From assembly GCA_947490615.1 (NCBI GenBank), contig CANLHK010000005.1, forward strand, positions 124,001 through 188,000: 64,000 nucleotides of DNA, in the 5' to 3' direction. The position numbers and the translations under genes were made by a program. The notes beneath the pieces were generated by a model. The model had not been told where the DNA came from, did no database searches, and saw only the letters and a program-made list of their open reading frames with translations. Of this stretch, positions 1-8,525 are shown in pieces (the stretch's first letter is position 1; every line of letters begins with the position of its first letter). This DNA comes from Planctomycetaceae bacterium (GTDB lineage Bacteria > Planctomycetota > Phycisphaerae > Phycisphaerales > SM1A02).

Positions 1-422
1 ACAATGGTGCGGAAGACCTCGCGGTCCTCGGCGCGGTGAATGACGCGACGGTCGGCGCCGATCATCTCGACGCCGTGCTTCTGCAGAATGCCGTCGTCGA
101 AGAGTTTGCAGGCGCAATTCAGCGCGGTCTGTCCGCCGAGCGTCGGCAGAAGCGCGTCGATCGGAGTGCCGAGCGCCTTCTCCTTCTCGATGATCTTCTC
201 GACGGCTTCGGCGGTGATCGGCTCGATGTAGGTGCGGTCGCTGAACGCGGGATCGGTCATGATCGTCGCGGGATTCGAGTTCACCAGCACGACGCGGTAG
301 CCCTCTTCGCGCAGGCTCTTGCAGGCCTGGGTTCCTGAGTAGTCAAATTCGCAGCCCTGCCCAATGACGATGGGGCCAGAACCGATGATGAGGATCGTGT
401 GGATGTCGTCGCGGCGAGGCAT
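1..422 (-). CDS. carB: Carbamoyl-phosphate synthase large subunit, N-terminal part (runs off left edge)
   Basis: Large subunit of carbamoyl-phosphate synthase, which makes carbamoyl phosphate from bicarbonate, ATP and ammonia for pyrimidine and arginine synthesis in the cytoplasm. Only about the first 140 codons are present. The reverse strand from the ATG at 422 reads [17 protein letters not shown], then [18 protein letters not shown], then [11 protein letters not shown], and further on [12 protein letters not shown]. These are hallmark segments of the preATP-grasp domain of CarB. The start gives the usual short leader before the first glycine-rich strand. The small subunit carA is not next to it on this side. 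The gene diverges from the acyltransferase gene, with 218 bases between the two starts. Confidence 0.93.
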   Translation of the reverse strand, partial: MPRRDDIHTILIIGSGPIVIGQGCEFDYSGTQACKSLREEGYRVVLVNSNPATIMTDPAFSDRTYIEPITAEAVEKIIEKEKALGTPIDALLPTLGGQTALNCACKLFDDGILQKHGVEMIGADRRVIHRAEDREVFRTI

Positions 423-640
423 GAGCGTCGTCGGCCTTTCGGACCGTTCTTCTGAGCGCAGAATGGCGGAGGGTGCTGAGTTGTCGTGCGTCCCGCGCGG
501 CGCGGGCGTGTCGCAAAATCTCTACGACTGTACACGAAGCGCGGCGTTGCAGGCGCCCTCCGTTCGAGGTCCTCAACACCTCCATCGCTGCGAGGAAGAG
601 CGCGCGCTGTTGACAGGACGCGCATGGAGAGCGACCGTGC

Positions 641-1492
641 ATGGAGATGTCACTCTCACCCCGAATCCTTCCCTCAGTGCTGGCGATTCCGCTGGCGCTC
701 GAAGCGGAGCTGGGACCACTCGGGGCCGCTGCCACGCTTCTCGGCCTCTTGATGGGCGTGCCGATCGGCTGCTGGTTTCTCGCGCGCGCGATTGGGCGGC
801 GTTCCTACGGCGGAAACGCGATTCTCGGTTGGATGCGGCTGGCCGCCATTCCCTACTTGCGCTGGTTTCAGCGCACCAGCGTCCACGGGCGAAACTTCAT
901 CCCCGTCACGCTCGGTGCGCGCGGACTCATCGTCGTAGCCAACCATGCTGCGGGACTTGATCCAGTCCTTCTTCAGTGCGCGATGCGCCATCCGATCCGC
1001 TTCATGATGAGCGCCGAGATGATGCTGCCCGCGCTTGCGTGGGCTTGGCGACTGCTGCGCGTCATTCCCGTCTGCTTTGACAACCGCGACGCCTTCGCGT
1101 TGAAGGGCGCGATCGCGCATGTCGCCGACGGCGGCACGATGGCGATCTTCCCAGAGGGCGCGATTGAGCGGCCCGCGCGGCAGTTACGCCCATTCTCAGG
1201 TGGACTGCGCCTCATCCTTGCGCGTTCGAAAGCTCCCGTCCTCGTCGCGATCATCGATCCAGGCGATGCTGCCAAGACCACATGGGGATCCCTCTTCAAG
1301 GCGACGCGCGCGTCGGTGCGGTTTGTGGCGCTCATCGAGCCAACCGCCGAAGGACATCCGCGCGAGACGGCGCAACGCATCTTTGAACTGATGCAGCAGG
1401 AGACAGGCTGGCCCACGAATGAGACACCGCCCGACGAGGTGAACCCCGAACTCGTGGCGAGAAATCTCCGCGCCTTCAATGGCGGCGGCTGA
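641..1492 (+). CDS. PlsC-like 1-acyl-glycerol-3-phosphate acyltransferase family protein
   Basis: Probable membrane-bound acyltransferase of the PlsC/LPLAT family, which moves acyl chains onto lysophospholipids or related acceptors. In the 283 residues there is a hydrophobic N-terminal segment at about 25-50. The HX4D catalytic motif follows (NHAAGLD near residue 105), and then the acceptor-binding FPEG motif near residue 172. The spacing and length fit PlsC. The substrate cannot be read from sequence, and lyso-PA, lyso-ornithine lipid and similar acceptors are all possible. Two in-frame ATGs (641 and 647) are equally good starts, with no clear Shine-Dalgarno. ruvA follows 33 bases downstream and may be co-transcribed. 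Confidence 0.85.
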   Translation: MEMSLSPRILPSVLAIPLALEAELGPLGAAATLLGLLMGVPIGCWFLARAIGRRSYGGNAILGWMRLAAIPYLRWFQRTSVHGRNFIPVTLGARGLIVVANHAAGLDPVLLQCAMRHPIRFMMSAEMMLPALAWAWRLLRVIPVCFDNRDAFALKGAIAHVADGGTMAIFPEGAIERPARQLRPFSGGLRLILARSKAPVLVAIIDPGDAAKTTWGSLFKATRASVRFVALIEPTAEGHPRETAQRIFELMQQETGWPTNETPPDEVNPELVARNLRAFNGGG

Positions 1493-1525
1493 TCGCGCTG
1501 CGCGTGCGCCGTACGATGCCGCGCG

Positions 1526-2185
1526 ATGATCTCGCGTATCGAAGGCGTTCTGAACGATCTCGTCGACGGCGTCGCGGAAGTCCGCGTGGGCGAGAGTGGC
1601 CTCGTCTACGAAGTGCTGGTTCCAGCCTGCGACACCAGCGCGCTCCAAGCTCAGCAAGGAAAGCCCGTCGCGTTTGTGACGCTCCATTACTTGGAATCAC
1701 AAGGTCAAGGATCGCACTTCGTTCCGCGCCTCATCGGATTCAGCTCGCGTGAACAGCGCACCTTTTTCGAACTGCTCACGACCGTGAAAGGCATTGGCAA
1801 CCGCAAAGCGTTGCGCGCCATGCAAGTCTCTCACGCGCGCATGGCCGAAGCGATCGCCTCGGGCGATGCCAAGTTTCTTTCGACGCTTCCTGAAATCGGC
1901 AAGCGCACCGCCGAGAGCACGATTGTGGAACTCAAGGGAAAGCTCGATCCGTTCCTCAAAGATCCTTCGGCCACGCGGCGCAGTTTGGAGCGTTCCGCGG
2001 TGGTGACACCGATGCCGTTGGTGACTGGTCCTGCCGCGGACGCCGAAGAAGTTCTGATCGCTCTTGGCGAACCCCGCGCCAATGCACGCGCCAAGATTGA
2101 GCGTGTGTTGGCGGAGAGCGGCGGCGCCGCGATCGGCGCGGATGAAATCGTGACTCGCGCGTTGCGCACGCGCGGCGTGGGCTGA
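1526..2185 (+). CDS. ruvA: Holliday junction branch-migration protein RuvA
   Basis: RuvA binds four-way junctions as a tetramer and loads the RuvB motor for branch migration. The 219-residue protein begins MISRIEGVL, typical of the N-terminal OB-fold. It then has the tandem helix-hairpin-helix region (LLTTVKGIGNRKALRAM near 90, and FLSTLPEIGKRTAESTIVEL near 125). It ends in a short domain III with the EEVLIALGEP sequence that contacts RuvB. Length and domain order are normal. ruvB and ruvC are not adjacent. manC and the ruvX-like resolvase gene follow on the same strand within about 35 bases and may form one transcript. Confidence 0.95.
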   Translation: MISRIEGVLNDLVDGVAEVRVGESGLVYEVLVPACDTSALQAQQGKPVAFVTLHYLESQGQGSHFVPRLIGFSSREQRTFFELLTTVKGIGNRKALRAMQVSHARMAEAIASGDAKFLSTLPEIGKRTAESTIVELKGKLDPFLKDPSATRRSLERSAVVTPMPLVTGPAADAEEVLIALGEPRANARAKIERVLAESGGAAIGADEIVTRALRTRGVG

Positions 2186-2218
2186 GCCCTTTGCAAGAAT
2201 GGCGCGCACGCAACACCG

Positions 2219-3316
2219 ATGACCAACGCTCTCGCCCATCGTTACGCAAGCATCATCGCCGGTGGCTCGGGCACGCGGCTCTGGCCCTTCTCGCGTCACG
2301 CGCGCCCCAAACAACTCCTGCCGCTGGCTGGCGGCGCGTCGCTTCTTGAACACGCGTGGCTGCGCGTCGATGGGCTCATCCCCACAGAACGCCGCCTCGT
2401 GTGCGCAGGCGAATCGTTTCGCAGCGAGGTTCTTCGCGCACTCCATGGTCTCACTGATGAGAACTTTCTCGGTGAGCCCGTTGGCCGCGACACGCTGAAC
2501 GCCATTGGGCTCATCGCCTTCGTGCTCGCATCACGCGATCCGCACGCAGTCTTCTGCGTGTTGACGGCCGATCACCTCATCGAACCCGCCGAGGCGTTTC
2601 GTCAGCGCTTGGCGGAAGCGTTTCGTCTGGTCGAAGCGGATCCATCGCGTCTTGTCACCTTCGGCATCAAGCCGACGCACGCAGCGACGGGCTACGGCTA
2701 CCTCGAGCGCGGCGCGCCCATCGCTGGGTTTGACGGCGCGTTCTTGGCGGAGCGCTTTGTCGAGAAGCCCGACGCCGCCACGGCAGCGCGCTACCTCGAG
2801 GCGGGGACTTTCGCGTGGAACTCGGGAATGTTTGTGCTTTCCGCGGCCACGCTCTGTGCCGTGATTCGTCGGGTTCAACCAGCGGCCGCCGCGGGTCTCG
2901 CAGAAATCGCCGCGGCCTACGACACGCCCGCGCGCGACGCCACCATGGCGCGCGTCTACCCAACGCTCCCCAAGACCAGCATCGACTACGGAGTGCTTGA
3001 ACCAGCGGGGCGCGATGCCTCGTTGACACTCTGCACGCTGCCGCTCGAACTCTCGTGGCTCGATGTCGGCAATTGGACGAGCTACGGCGAGACGCTGGCC
3101 AGCGACGATGCCGACAACAAGAGCAACGCCCACTGGGTCGATGTGGGGTCGCGCGGCATGCTTGTGGTGTCGGATGATCCCTCACACATCATCGCCACGA
3201 CAGGTTGCGAGGAACTCATCATCGTGCACACCAAAGACGCGACCTTGGTTTGCCCGCGCGCAGCCGTTGAACAGGTCAAAGCTGTCGCCGATCGATTGCC
3301 GGAGGCGTGGCGGTAG
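2219..3316 (+). CDS. manC: Mannose-1-phosphate guanylyltransferase
   Basis: Makes GDP-mannose from mannose-1-phosphate and GTP, a precursor for surface polysaccharide and glycoprotein. The N-terminal signature is IIAGGSGTRLWPFSRHARPK (about residues 13-32), with the Arg and Lys that bind the nucleotide and pyrophosphate. VLTADH lies near 115, FVEKPD near 180 and FAWNSGMF near 199. At 365 residues it is the short form, ending in the left-handed beta-helix part and lacking the C-terminal cupin isomerase domain of bifunctional ManC/AlgA. ruvX starts 9 bases downstream. Confidence 0.92.
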   Translation: MTNALAHRYASIIAGGSGTRLWPFSRHARPKQLLPLAGGASLLEHAWLRVDGLIPTERRLVCAGESFRSEVLRALHGLTDENFLGEPVGRDTLNAIGLIAFVLASRDPHAVFCVLTADHLIEPAEAFRQRLAEAFRLVEADPSRLVTFGIKPTHAATGYGYLERGAPIAGFDGAFLAERFVEKPDAATAARYLEAGTFAWNSGMFVLSAATLCAVIRRVQPAAAAGLAEIAAAYDTPARDATMARVYPTLPKTSIDYGVLEPAGRDASLTLCTLPLELSWLDVGNWTSYGETLASDDADNKSNAHWVDVGSRGMLVVSDDPSHIIATTGCEELIIVHTKDATLVCPRAAVEQVKAVADRLPEAWR

Positions 3317-3325
3317 TCCGCGATC

Positions 3326-3772
3326 ATGCGCTACCTCGCCATTGATCTCGGTGACAAACGCACTGGCTTCGCGGCGGGTGATGATGTGGTTGGCCTCGTG
3401 CAACCGATCTCGGTCGTCGAAGCGCCAACGCGCGCGCTCCAACTCAAGGCGTCACTCAAGACCATTGAGGAGTATGGACCCAACAGCGTCGTGATCGGTC
3501 TGCCCTTCAACATGGATGGCACCGAAGGACCGCGCGCGAAGTTGGTTCGCGCGTTTGCGGCGGAGCTCGAGGCGATGCTTCCAAAGTTCCCCCGCGTCAC
3601 GCTTGAGTTTCACGATGAGCGCCTGTCGAGCTTCGCTGCCGAAGAGAAGCTCAACCGCACGGGTCGCACCCATGGCGAGAAGAAGGCGCTGCGTGACGCG
3701 CTGGCGGCGTGCGCGATTCTCGAGGATTTCCTGCGCGTCAAGCGCGGTGCCGACGATCCAACGGACGCGTAA
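3326..3772 (+). CDS. ruvX: YqgF/RuvX family putative Holliday junction resolvase (pre-16S rRNA nuclease)
   Basis: RNase H-like nuclease family protein, implicated in 16S rRNA 5' maturation and formerly called a Holliday junction resolvase. The 148 residues open with the first catalytic strand (LAIDLGDKRTGFA, Asp8). VVIGLPFNMDGTEG lies near 57, the catalytic Glu strand LEFHDERLSSF near 92, and the final Asp in ALRDALAACAILEDF near 127. Length is normal for the family. It follows manC by 9 bases and converges on pgl, with only 12 bases between the two stop codons. Confidence 0.92.
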   Translation: MRYLAIDLGDKRTGFAAGDDVVGLVQPISVVEAPTRALQLKASLKTIEEYGPNSVVIGLPFNMDGTEGPRAKLVRAFAAELEAMLPKFPRVTLEFHDERLSSFAAEEKLNRTGRTHGEKKALRDALAACAILEDFLRVKRGADDPTDA

Positions 3773-3784
3773 CGCCAGCCGCGC

Positions 3785-4576
3785 TCACACCGGCCAGCGC
3801 GCAGCGTCGGCGTCGAGATACCAACGAAACTCACCGCCGACGGGCGCAATGCCCTTGATGGGAATCTCCACGGCGCTCTCGGTGCCGTTGATGATGCGAT
3901 GCAGCATCGGAGCCTTCTTCTTGCCCACCACGAGCGCGCCGACGAAGCGCGCGCCGTTGATGAGGTTGTACGTCATGGTCACGCGATCAGGAGGCGTGAC
4001 CGTGGAACCTCGATTGAAGCACGCAAGGCGATCCATGACATGGAGCGCGGGCGAGTGCGGAAAGAGGCTCGCGGTGTGGCCGTCGTCACCCATCCCAAGG
4101 AGCACGAAGTCGAGGCGATCGTGCCCCTTTTCGCGCCAGGCGAGGACTTCGCGCAGCTCCGCCTCATAGAGCGCATCGGCGTCATGTTCGTCGGCGCGGA
4201 TCGGATGGAGTTGCGATGGCGGAATGTCCGCGTGATCGCCAAGCATCTCGCGGATCTGGCCGAAGTTGGACTTCTCGTGATCAAAGGGAACGCAGCGCTC
4301 ATCGACGATCCACAGATGGGTGCGGCGCCACGGCATCTCGCGGTACGCGGGGTCGATCATCATGCGCTCATAGAGCGGCATCGGTGTCGAACCACCTGAG
4401 AGTGCGAGATGGAAATCACCAAAGGCGCGCACGCAGGCCTTGGCGTGGTGCACGATGTCCATGCCGATGGCGTCAAGCGCGCGATCGGCATCCTCGCTCA
4501 GGACGACATGGCCAGGAAGGCGCGGAACCTCCGGCAGGTCGTCGATGATTTCGTAGGGGTCACGGTCGGACACCAA
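3785..4576 (-). CDS. pgl: 6-phosphogluconolactonase
   Basis: Hydrolyses 6-phosphogluconolactone, the second step of the oxidative pentose phosphate pathway. The 263-residue protein has the NagB-fold motifs of the DevB/Pgl type. These are LALSGGSTPMPLYERM near 58, WIVDERCVPFDHEKSNFG near 88 and FVLLGMGDDGHTASLFP near 151. It lies 57 bases downstream of zwf on the same strand, so the two enzymes that act one after the other are probably co-expressed. The start at 4576 gives a leader of about 30 residues before the first conserved strand, slightly long but acceptable. Confidence 0.93.
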   Translation of the reverse strand: MVSDRDPYEIIDDLPEVPRLPGHVVLSEDADRALDAIGMDIVHHAKACVRAFGDFHLALSGGSTPMPLYERMMIDPAYREMPWRRTHLWIVDERCVPFDHEKSNFGQIREMLGDHADIPPSQLHPIRADEHDADALYEAELREVLAWREKGHDRLDFVLLGMGDDGHTASLFPHSPALHVMDRLACFNRGSTVTPPDRVTMTYNLINGARFVGALVVGKKKAPMLHRIINGTESAVEIPIKGIAPVGGEFRWYLDADAARWPV

Positions 4577-4633
4577 CGCAGCGTAGCGGAGGCATCAAAA
4601 TCCGGAGAGGCCTTTTGCCGTTGGCGCGCTGCT

Positions 4634-6145
4634 CTAGCGCTCGTTGCGCCACGCGCGACCACCAGAGCCGAGCAGCGTGTCCGCCGACTTTGGTCCCCAG
4701 GAGCCGCAGGCGTAATTGCCGTGAATTCCTGCACGCGCACGCGATGATCGCTCATCGAGGAACGGCATGACGGCGTTCCACGCACCCTCGACTTCGATGC
4801 GGTGCTTGAAGAGCGTCTGGTCACCGCGCATCGCATCGACGATGAGTGGACCGTACGCCTCGACGGGCTCGGCCTTGAACTCGTCGGCGTAGTCAAGCTC
4901 CATGTCCACATTGGCGCCGCGCAAACCGAAGCCTGGAACCTTGACCTCGAAGCGCAAGTTGAACCGCTCCTTTGGTGCGATCTCGATGACGAGTCGGTTG
5001 GGCACTTCGCTGCCGAAGCCTGGAACTTTGCGGAAGAGATTCGCAGCAGGTGGCTTGAACTGCACGACGATCTCGGTGCGCTTGGCCGCAAGCTTCTTGC
5101 CTGAGCGAATGTAGAACGGCGTGCCCGCCCAACGCCAATTGTCGAAGTGGAACTTGAGCGCCGCGTAGGTCTCCGTCGTGGAGTTGGGCGCGACACCGTC
5201 GAGTTCGTGGTAGGCGCGCTCCGAAGCGTCCGCGGCAAATTGCCCAAGCGCGCAGTAGTCGGCAACCTCGTCGGCGGTCGGGATCGTGATCGAGTCGATG
5301 ATCTTGATCTTCTCGGCGCGCACATTTTCCGGGGTGTAGGAACTCGGCGGCTCCATCGCGACAAACGCCATCACCTGGAAGAGGTGCGACTGGATCATGT
5401 CGCGAATCGCGCCAGTTTGGTCGTAAAACGCCGTGCGCTGCCCGACCGACACCGTCTCGGCGGCGGTGATCTGCACATGATCGATGTACTGCCAGTTCCA
5501 GACGGGCTCAAAGATCGAGTTGGCAAAGCGCAGGACCAGGAGCGATTGCACCAGCTCCTTGCCGAGGTAGTGATCGATGCGATAGATCGACTCTTCCTCG
5601 AAGGCGCGACCGAGGGTTCGATTGAGACTCGCGGCGCTGACCGCGTCGTGACCAAACGGCTTCTCGACAATGATCCGTTGCCAACTCTTGGCGTTGGGAT
5701 CGATGGAGCACCACCGCTTTCCCTCGACCACGAAGCCCGCCGCATCAATCTGCTCGACGATCGGCTCGTAAAGACTCTCGGCCACCGACATGAAGAAGAG
5801 GAGGTTGCCGCGTGTCCCCTTCTGCGTGGCGAGTTCGGCCAGTCGCGTTTCCAGTGGTCCGTAGCACTCAGGCTTGACTGCATCACCCGAGAAGTAATGC
5901 AGACGCGCGGCAAACTCAGCCCAGCGCGCTTGGTCAAAGCCCTTGGCCTGCCGCTTCACCCACGGGAGCAACTCGTCGCGCCAGCCGTCATCCAGTTTCT
6001 GCGTGCGCGAGACACCGAGAATCACCGTCGAAGGATGCAGTTGCCCAAGCACATGCATCTCGTACATCGCGGGGATCAGCTTGCGCGAGCAGAGATCGCC
6101 CGAGGCACCAAAGATGACGAGGATGCACGGATCATTCTGCGGCAT
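4634..6145 (-). CDS. zwf: Glucose-6-phosphate 1-dehydrogenase
   Basis: Oxidises glucose-6-phosphate to 6-phosphogluconolactone with NADP (or NAD) and supplies the entry step of the oxidative pentose phosphate pathway. The dinucleotide motif GASGDLCSRKLIPAMYEM is at about residues 13-30. The active-site signature RIDHYLGKE, with its catalytic His and Lys, lies near 194, preceded by VEKPFGHD near 162. The 503 residues match the usual length. The start ATG at 6145 gives only 12 residues before the nucleotide motif, as expected. pgl follows. The gene starts 36 bases downstream of the Xer recombinase stop. Confidence 0.95.
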   Translation of the reverse strand: MPQNDPCILVIFGASGDLCSRKLIPAMYEMHVLGQLHPSTVILGVSRTQKLDDGWRDELLPWVKRQAKGFDQARWAEFAARLHYFSGDAVKPECYGPLETRLAELATQKGTRGNLLFFMSVAESLYEPIVEQIDAAGFVVEGKRWCSIDPNAKSWQRIIVEKPFGHDAVSAASLNRTLGRAFEEESIYRIDHYLGKELVQSLLVLRFANSIFEPVWNWQYIDHVQITAAETVSVGQRTAFYDQTGAIRDMIQSHLFQVMAFVAMEPPSSYTPENVRAEKIKIIDSITIPTADEVADYCALGQFAADASERAYHELDGVAPNSTTETYAALKFHFDNWRWAGTPFYIRSGKKLAAKRTEIVVQFKPPAANLFRKVPGFGSEVPNRLVIEIAPKERFNLRFEVKVPGFGLRGANVDMELDYADEFKAEPVEAYGPLIVDAMRGDQTLFKHRIEVEGAWNAVMPFLDERSSRARAGIHGNYACGSWGPKSADTLLGSGGRAWRNER

Positions 6146-6181
6146 GAGGAAAGCGTACCTTTGGGAGTGCGAGCGGCAGGC

Positions 6182-7183
6182 TCATCGGTCAAACCGCGGG
6201 TGGAACTTGCTGACGACTTCGCGCAGTCGCGACTTGTCGACATGCGTGTAGATCTGCGTGGTCACCACACTCGCGTGGCCGAGGAACTCCTGCACGGTGC
6301 GCAAGTCGCAGCCGCCACGCAGGAGATCCGTCGCAAAGCTGTGGCGCAGGACATGCGGATGCACATTGTGCAGGCCCGCGATGGTGGCGTACTTCTTGAC
6401 CAGCCCCCACACTGCGACGCGCTCGAGCGGCTTGCCGCGGTTGGAGACAAACAGGCGGTGATCTGCCTGCACTTCGTTGCCTTGCACGATGCCCGGCCGT
6501 TGGGATCCGAGCCAGCGCGCGAGCGCTTGAGACGCAGGAAGACCTACGGGAACGATGCGCTGCTTGTTGCCCTTGCCGATGACTGAGAGCGACGCGATCG
6601 TGGGAAACCACTGGTTGACTCGCACCGAACCGACCTCACTCGCGCGCAAGCCTGCGGCGTACATGAGCTCCAGAATCGCGCGGTCGCGCAGCCAAAGGTC
6701 GCCGTGGTCGGGATGCGGCGCCTCGACAAGCTTGCGCATCTGCGCGGGCGAGATGACATCGGGGATCCGCCGCCACTTGGTCGGTCGCTCGAGGAGCCGT
6801 GCTGGGTTTTCCGCGATCTCCCGATTCGCGTGGAGGAAGCGAAAGAACACGCGAACGGTGGAGACATGACGCACGGTCGTGGCGGGATCAAGGCTTCGTT
6901 CCCGCGCGAGAAAGCGCACATGCTCGACAAGATGCTCGGGGCGCACGGCGCGCGCGTCAGAAACGCCGCGGGCGAGTAGATCACCGACGAGGTCATCGAG
7001 GTCGCGTCCGTAGGTGGCGATCGTCGCGGGAGCGAGTCCGCACTCGACGCGGATGTAGGCCATGAAGGCGCGCAACGGCGCCGCAAAACCAGGAGCCGCT
7101 GCCGCGGTGCCTTGCGGCGCCATGGGCGTTGCGTCGGGCTTCGCAGGCGCGACGGCGGTGGACTGTTTCGCGAGTGACTTCAT
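6182..7183 (-). CDS. Tyrosine recombinase, XerC/XerD family
   Basis: Site-specific recombinase of the Xer type, probably resolving chromosome dimers at dif. From the ATG at 7183 it is 333 residues. It has an N-terminal SAM-like core-binding domain (about 45-130) followed by the catalytic domain. Catalytic residues are visible as Arg in AAGLRASEVGSV, Lys in VIGKGNKQRIVPV, the HVLRHSFATDLL box, LGHASVVTTQIY with the nucleophile Tyr, then THVDKSRL. The frame stays open upstream to 7432. That extension would run through the sigma-54 promoter and a tandem repeat, so the internal ATG is preferred. An Ala/Pro-rich tail of about 40 residues precedes the domain. XerC and XerD cannot be told apart here, and no mobile-element context is visible. 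Confidence 0.88.
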   Translation of the reverse strand: MKSLAKQSTAVAPAKPDATPMAPQGTAAAAPGFAAPLRAFMAYIRVECGLAPATIATYGRDLDDLVGDLLARGVSDARAVRPEHLVEHVRFLARERSLDPATTVRHVSTVRVFFRFLHANREIAENPARLLERPTKWRRIPDVISPAQMRKLVEAPHPDHGDLWLRDRAILELMYAAGLRASEVGSVRVNQWFPTIASLSVIGKGNKQRIVPVGLPASQALARWLGSQRPGIVQGNEVQADHRLFVSNRGKPLERVAVWGLVKKYATIAGLHNVHPHVLRHSFATDLLRGGCDLRTVQEFLGHASVVTTQIYTHVDKSRLREVVSKFHPRFDR

Positions 7184-7277
7184 CGTGGACCCGCGCACAG
7201 GCGGAAACGAGGATCGGCATTCCTGCGCCCCAAGGAAGAGAAGTCCACAGGACCTGCCGTCCTCGCCGCGCCCCGTT

Positions 7278-7307
7278 GGTCCAAACCGCTGGGGTCCAAA
7301 CCGCTGG
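7278..7307. repeat. Perfect 15-bp tandem duplication abutting the sigma-54 promoter
   Basis: GGTCCAAACCGCTGG occurs twice head to tail (7278-7292 and 7293-7307). The last four bases of the second copy form the start of the -24 element of the promoter at 7304. It may be a regulator site or simple slippage. Confidence 0.85.
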
Positions 7308-7320
7308 CATGGCGGTTGCT
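7304..7320 (+). promoter_or_regulatory. Sigma-54 (RpoN) promoter for the flagellar operon
   Basis: The sequence CTGGCATGGCGGTTGCT matches the -24/-12 consensus (YTGGCACGrNNNTTGCW) with one mismatch. It keeps the invariant GG and GC exactly 10 bases apart (7306-7307 and 7318-7319). Transcription would start near 7331 and run into the small gene at 7382 and flgF-flgG-flgA-flgH. RpoN control of hook and rod genes is known in many flagellated bacteria. The regulator is not in the window. Confidence 0.75.
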
Positions 7321-7381
7321 TTCCCTCGATGCGCCGCCCGGCAGGACGCCAGGCGCGGAACCTTTCGGCAAGGAGTGCCGC

Positions 7382-7726
7382 ATGCAGAACCCGCTCGAAA
7401 CCCCAAGAAATCCAGCACTTCGTGTCCATCACGGAGGCATGGCGCCATTCTCACGCGCCGCGCAAGACCTGCCGAGTCTCGCGTTGGTCCGCGCAGTCCT
7501 TGCGCGACCGCGTGCCGTCCACCCAAGGTCGACACCAACGCGTGCCGAGCGGGGTTCGCGCCCCGCTCCCGCCTCCTTCGAGGCGATCTTCAACGAGCTG
7601 AACCACGGAGAAGGCCGTTTGGTCCCCACCCACGCGCGACCAATGGGAGTGCTTTGGCGTCTCCACGCCGACCCCACCCTCGCTGGCGCACGCCTTGCTT
7701 GTGAAGCCGACGGAGCGCACCCTTGA
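7382..7726 (+). CDS. Unknown 114-residue protein, first gene of the flagellar operon
   Basis: I do not recognise this protein. It is supported by context. The sigma-54 promoter lies about 50 bases upstream. A strong Shine-Dalgarno AAGGAG (7370-7375) sits six bases before the ATG. The stop TGA overlaps the TTG start of flgF (TTGA at 7723-7726), a translational-coupling arrangement. The N-terminal half is rich in Pro, Arg and Ala and looks disordered. The C-terminal half (from SFEAIFNELNHGEGRLVPTH) could fold into a small alpha/beta unit. No signal peptide or membrane segment is visible. It could be a flagellar regulator or chaperone, or a leader peptide that mainly couples translation. Both ideas are inference. 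Confidence 0.5.
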   Translation: MQNPLETPRNPALRVHHGGMAPFSRAAQDLPSLALVRAVLARPRAVHPRSTPTRAERGSRPAPASFEAIFNELNHGEGRLVPTHARPMGVLWRLHADPTLAGARLACEADGAHP

Positions 7727-8508
7727 ACTACGGCTTTCACCTTTCAACCGCGGGAACGATCACGGGCATGCGTCGCCTCGACACCGTCGCGAACAACCTC
7801 GCGAACTCGACGACCGTTGGTTTCAAGGCGGACATCCTCTCCATGCAGGCGCGGTTGCCAGAGAACCTCGAGAACGGCGGGCTCTACGCCGACACCAACG
7901 CGGCGCTCGACGCGCTGGGCGGCGGCACGCTCTTCAACCCCTCGCAGATCGATCTCTCACAGGGCGCGTTGCGACAGACCGGCAACGCACTCGATGTGGC
8001 CATCGAAGGTGACGGCTTCTTCGTGCTCGAGAACCCCAAGACTGCAGGCGCTGGTTCGCAAGACGCGCTGCTCACCCGAGCTGGTGCCTTCACGCGCGAC
8101 ACCAAGGGACGACTCGTACTGGCCAACAGCGGAGTGCCCGTGATGGGCACCGATGGCAAGCCAATTGTGCTTCCTTCCGACACCGCCAAGATTCGCATCG
8201 ATGCACGCGGCACGATCTTTACTGGTGATGACTCGATCGGTCAGCTGGCCGTCGTCATGCCGCTCGATGTGACCAACCTTCGCAAGGAAGGACGCGATGC
8301 CATGCGTCTCCTTGGCGGCAACACCAAGAACGCGCCCGACGAAACTCTGGTGCGCCATGGACATGTTGAAGAGAGCACGGTCGACTCAGTCGCTGCGCTG
8401 GCCGAGCTTGTGAAAGTCTCGCGCGGCATCGAGTTCTCCACGCGGTTGATGCAGACACAAGACCAGATGACAGGCCGCTTGATCGACACCTTCGGACGCT
8501 TCAGCTGA
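7723..8508 (+). CDS. flgF: Flagellar basal-body rod protein FlgF
   Basis: Proximal rod component of the flagellar basal body, exported by the flagellar type III apparatus. The 261 residues begin MNYGFHLSTAGTITGMRRLD and continue into VANNLANSTTVGFKAD, the N-terminal rod-protein signature. NALDVAIEGDGFFVLENP lies near 87 and the C-terminal helical region ends in LMQTQDQMTGRLIDTFGR. The family consensus supports the TTG start, because the next ATG would remove half the rod signature. FlgF is preferred over FlgG because the true FlgG follows directly. The start overlaps the stop of the small upstream gene. Confidence 0.9.
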   Translation: MNYGFHLSTAGTITGMRRLDTVANNLANSTTVGFKADILSMQARLPENLENGGLYADTNAALDALGGGTLFNPSQIDLSQGALRQTGNALDVAIEGDGFFVLENPKTAGAGSQDALLTRAGAFTRDTKGRLVLANSGVPVMGTDGKPIVLPSDTAKIRIDARGTIFTGDDSIGQLAVVMPLDVTNLRKEGRDAMRLLGGNTKNAPDETLVRHGHVEESTVDSVAALAELVKVSRGIEFSTRLMQTQDQMTGRLIDTFGRFS

Positions 8509-8525
8509 TCGAGGAGTGACACACC

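Noticed and set aside
610..615. TTGACA before the acyltransferase gene as a promoter
   Set aside because: No acceptable -10 element follows at 16-18 bases, so I did not list it.
5147..6586. Plus-strand frame of 479 codons opposite zwf
   Set aside because: zwf and the recombinase on the minus strand carry clear catalytic motifs. The opposite frame has none and spans two real genes.
6182..7183. Integrase of a mobile element
   Set aside because: No attachment-site repeats, cargo genes or composition change are seen around it, and neighbours are housekeeping genes. A Xer recombinase is more likely.
7184..7432. N-terminal extension of the Xer-family recombinase
   Set aside because: It would run through the sigma-54 promoter and the tandem repeat and adds 83 residues with no family match. 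The ATG at 7183 fits the family.
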